In this document: positions 5,936 to 7,391 of the stretch, piece after piece | How positions within the stretch are numbered: position 1 is the stretch's first letter | Layout of the letters: every line of letters begins with the position of its first letter | Assembly (NCBI GenBank): GCA_002501855.1 | Contig: DAOM01000147.1 | Coordinates: 1-7,391 of the forward strand | Direction of reading: 5' to 3' | Source of the DNA: Candidatus Nitrosopolaris nunavutensis | GTDB lineage: Archaea; Thermoproteota; Nitrososphaeria; Nitrososphaerales; Nitrososphaeraceae | DNA: 7,391 nucleotides | Notes under the pieces: model-generated | Seen by the model: the letters and a program-made list of their open reading frames with translations, nothing else | Databases searched by the model: none | Told to the model about the DNA's origin: nothing | Position numbers and translations under genes: made by a program

Positions 5936-6503
5936 GACACCTGTAGATGTAGTGATAGCATTAGATATTCCAGCCGACGAAGTAAGAGCAATATACCGAG
6001 ACTTCTGCGGGCTGAACAATATGCATCAATTAGTTGAGGTATACGACGAAATGCAAAACTATCTCCCGTCACTTCTGGAATTATTTAGAATAATTGAATC
6101 TCGAGGAATAAATAAAAATGATATAATTGATGTGCTAACTTTAATCAATACCGGGCAATTACCATATTTACAAAAGAAAGTGGCTAATCTAACATATGCT
6201 ATAAACTGGCTTGAAAATGAAATAAAGAAGAAACAATACAATCTATCAATCCTGAATAGTGGGACGAGGGAATTAACATACAGAGGAGATGAAATATACC
6301 CAATGAATAATAGTACAAAGGAACAAACCTACAGAGCAGATAAAATATCTCCAACACTTATGGATGATAAGCCTATTAGACCTTTATCCTCAAATATTAG
6401 TTTAGTGAGAAGGAATGATACTTACAAGTCAATTGACAGTTTGGCCAATGAGATTTTGGATGCTTCAGCTGATTGGGTAGAGAATCGTAATAACTGTCTA
6501 TAA
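5919..6503 (+). CDS. Thaumarchaeal coiled-coil regulator-like protein, N-terminus missing
   Basis: The protein is homologous to another Nitrososphaera-type family: KSKESQAFKLFLEGKTPVDV, then an HTH-like VIALDIPADEVRAIYRDF, a helical LPSLLELFRIIESRGINKND and a coiled coil near residues 80-108 (LQKKVANLTYAINWLENEIK). The family segment clearly begins before the TTG at 5919, at about 5886, but an in-frame TAA at 5883 blocks extension and no start codon lies between. The family's usual N-terminal HTH of about 60 residues is absent. TTG 5919 would give 194 residues and cut into the conserved block. The tail holds a 54-base repeat and ends at TAA 6501. It overlaps the previous gene by 17 bases. The function is probably regulatory, by analogy only. 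Confidence 0.65.
   Translation: MFLEGKTPVDVVIALDIPADEVRAIYRDFCGLNNMHQLVEVYDEMQNYLPSLLELFRIIESRGINKNDIIDVLTLINTGQLPYLQKKVANLTYAINWLENEIKKKQYNLSILNSGTRELTYRGDEIYPMNNSTKEQTYRADKISPTLMDDKPIRPLSSNISLVRRNDTYKSIDSLANEILDASADWVENRNNCL
6255..6353 (+). repeat. Imperfect tandem repeat inside the coiled-coil gene, period 54 bases
   Basis: Unit one encodes NSGTRELTYRGDEIYP (from 6255) and unit two NSTKEQTYRADKISP (from 6309). Shared positions are N-S, T, E, T-Y-R, D, I and P. A recent-to-old duplication of a linker segment after the coiled coil is the likely origin. Confidence 0.65.
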
Positions 6504-6513
6504 AGTTAGTACG

Positions 6514-6533
6514 GTTTTTGATTACTCTATTTT
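6514..6533 (+). terminator. Possible oligo-T terminator for the plus-strand genes
   Basis: TTTTT at 6514-6518 and TTTT at 6530-6533 begin 11 bases after the stop at 6503, where the plus-strand gene set ends and the next gene points the other way. This fits archaeal T-run termination. There is no hairpin. Confidence 0.35.
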
Positions 6534-6558
6534 CACAAATATCATACTCGCTATTTTC

Positions 6559-6662
6559 TTAATTATTCATATAGTCTGGTCTATCGATTCCTTTGGTTGA
6601 ATCTGATTTCTCAATGCTTTGTGTACAGCATTTCATTTTAGACTCACCCGAATCTGTATCTG
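6559..6662 (-). other. Open shifted-frame continuation of the minus-strand gene at 6663-6998
   Basis: If one A is added to the five-A run (T5 at 6692-6696 on the plus strand), the minus gene avoids its TAG at 6663. It then continues as KKERTSQKNTLADTDSGESK, followed by a polar tail ending RPDYMNN at TAA 6561-6559. The tail is hydrophilic and free of stops for about 45 codons. It also contains an ATG at 6636 that could start a 25-residue ORF. This is either the lost native C-terminus or chance. Confidence 0.4.
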
Positions 6663-6998
6663 CTAAGGTATTCTTTTGAGAGGTCCTCTCCTTTTTGTGT
6701 GATTGTTATAAGTATCGGGACCTATTTTTTTAATAATCACTAGATCCTTATCAGACAGCAGAGTATATACTCTGTCTGCAATCCTAGTCCTGTCATAACG
6801 ACTGAGTTGACGATAAGGTCCAAATTTCTTCAATGACTCTGCAATCTTGCCCAATCCGTACAGAGTAAAATAAACTGAACTATCCATTTCTTTTCCATAT
6901 GATCTAAACATCGGGGTGTTTTTGGCAATATAGACTAATAACAAGTATCTAGTGATTCTTGGAAGGTCAGGATCCCCGTCGTTAAACTGCAAAGTCAT
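6663..6998 (-). CDS. Putative winged-helix DNA-binding protein, 111 aa
   Basis: The product begins MTLQFNDGDPDLPRITRYLL. A helical region follows (RYLLLVYIAKNTPMFRSYG; YGLGKIAESLKKFG), then YDRTRIADRVYTLLSDKDLV, a two-strand wing-like stretch (LVIIKKIGPDTY) and a basic end (HTKRRGPLKRIP). This helix-helix-wing order suggests a winged helix-turn-helix regulator of about 90-120 residues, common in archaea, but I cannot name a family. The start ATG has no ribosome site. A TATA-like AAATGTTTAT about 27 bases ahead fits a leaderless transcript. The gene faces the plus-strand set and so is read separately. The inverted repeat over its promoter suggests self-regulation. The C-terminus may be shortened by a one-base loss. 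Confidence 0.6.
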   Translation of the reverse strand: MTLQFNDGDPDLPRITRYLLLVYIAKNTPMFRSYGKEMDSSVYFTLYGLGKIAESLKKFGPYRQLSRYDRTRIADRVYTLLSDKDLVIIKKIGPDTYNNHTKRRGPLKRIP

Positions 6999-7020
6999 AG
7001 ATTAGTGGGTCAAGTTTGAG

Positions 7021-7049
7021 ATAAACATTTACCAAAATACATTGTTTAT
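7021..7049 (-). promoter_or_regulatory. Promoter region with an inverted repeat for the winged-helix-like gene
   Basis: ATAAACA (7021-7027) and TGTTTAT (7043-7049) are perfect inverted copies 15 bases apart. The inner copy coincides with the TATA-like element about 27 bases before the ATG at 6998. A dimeric repressor bound here would block the promoter. The role is inferred from position. Confidence 0.4.
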
Positions 7050-7134
7050 GGCTAAGTCTTTCGTGAACATTAACGTATGTAAGACTCGAGTGAAGGTGTG
7101 AAAGCAGTGAAGGTTCTATAGGAAATAGGTAGGA

Positions 7135-7260
7135 TTATTTTTGATTATGATTTTTGAATTGGAGAATTATAACAGGAAAGATATTTGGATGTAGGCCATT
7201 ATCATGATTATAATTCATAGGAGAGTAATCGGTGGTAGTGTCTTCGTATGATTCCAGCAT
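7135..7260 (-). CDS. Possible small hypothetical ORF, 41 aa
   Basis: ATG at 7260-7258 to TAA at 7137-7135 on the minus strand reads MLESYEDTTTDYSPMNYNHD, then NGLHPNIFPVIILQFKNHNQ and K. The acidic, Tyr/Asn-rich front and short hydrophobic strand look protein-like. The frame is open about 16 codons further upstream without ATG (AKEIKGC just before the Met). No family, ribosome site or clear promoter is seen. The remainder of 6999-7391 shows no other supportable gene. Confidence 0.25.
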   Translation of the reverse strand: MLESYEDTTTDYSPMNYNHDNGLHPNIFPVIILQFKNHNQK

Positions 7261-7391
7261 ACACCCTTTAATTTCCTTCGCTGTTTTGCATTGGATTTCA
7301 TTATATTATTCTATTTTTAAACATGGGCCGCCTGTAGTCTAATCGACTATTCCTCCACAGTTTAGAAATGAGTAGACTGACCAAATCAATT

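Noticed and set aside
7215..7301. Minus-strand 28-codon ORF starting MKSNAKQRRKLKG
   Set aside because: It overlaps the slightly better ORF at 7135-7260 in another frame and has no supporting motif.
7325..7356. tRNA-like 5' end (GGGCCGCCTGTAGTCTAATC), possible attachment site
   Set aside because: No anticodon arm, T-arm or closing acceptor strand could be folded in the remaining bases.

Overview
The window looks like AT-rich soil Thaumarchaeota DNA, most like the Nitrososphaerales and perhaps Nitrosocosmicus given the low GC. The evidence is two helix-turn-helix protein families I recognise as expanded in that group, a relic of a small 'YCRRCEVY' zinc-ribbon protein also typical of it, frequent TTG/GTG starts and few Shine-Dalgarno sites. 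No rRNA or complete tRNA is present, so the placement is inference.

Layout. Bases 1-999 hold the 3' part of a cellular alpha/beta hydrolase with an intact catalytic triad and a Ser/Thr/Asn-rich tail. Bases 1118-1612 carry two small minus-strand genes: a zinc-ribbon relic that has lost the second half of its metal site, and a 60-residue unknown protein. From about 1700 to 5605 there is a plus-strand, virus- or plasmid-like replication module. It contains a family B DNA polymerase broken by frameshifts and lacking its N-terminus, a small protein resembling a viral ssDNA-binding protein with an in-frame stop near its front, an apparently intact Cas4/RecB-like PD-(D/E)XK nuclease with four Fe-S cysteines, and four very small ORFs with overlapping or abutting stops and starts. 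Bases 5642-6503 hold the front half of one thaumarchaeal HTH family joined out of frame to the back part of another. The rest is a minus-strand winged-helix-like gene (6663-6998) with a promoter-spanning inverted repeat, then a largely non-coding end with one weak small ORF.

Interpretation. Polymerase, ssDNA-binding-like protein and Cas4-like nuclease side by side suggest the replication and end-processing block of an integrated virus or plasmid. Most open frames outside the nuclease carry a stop, a one-base shift or a missing end, while the nuclease keeps every expected catalytic residue. The simplest reading is a decaying integrated element beside a chromosomal hydrolase gene. The alternative is that some one-base indels are assembly errors: all three polymerase shifts are cured by adding a single base, and so is one homopolymer shift in the minus-strand gene. 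No integrase, Cas1, capsid gene, CRISPR array or terminal repeat was seen, so the element type cannot be fixed from this window.
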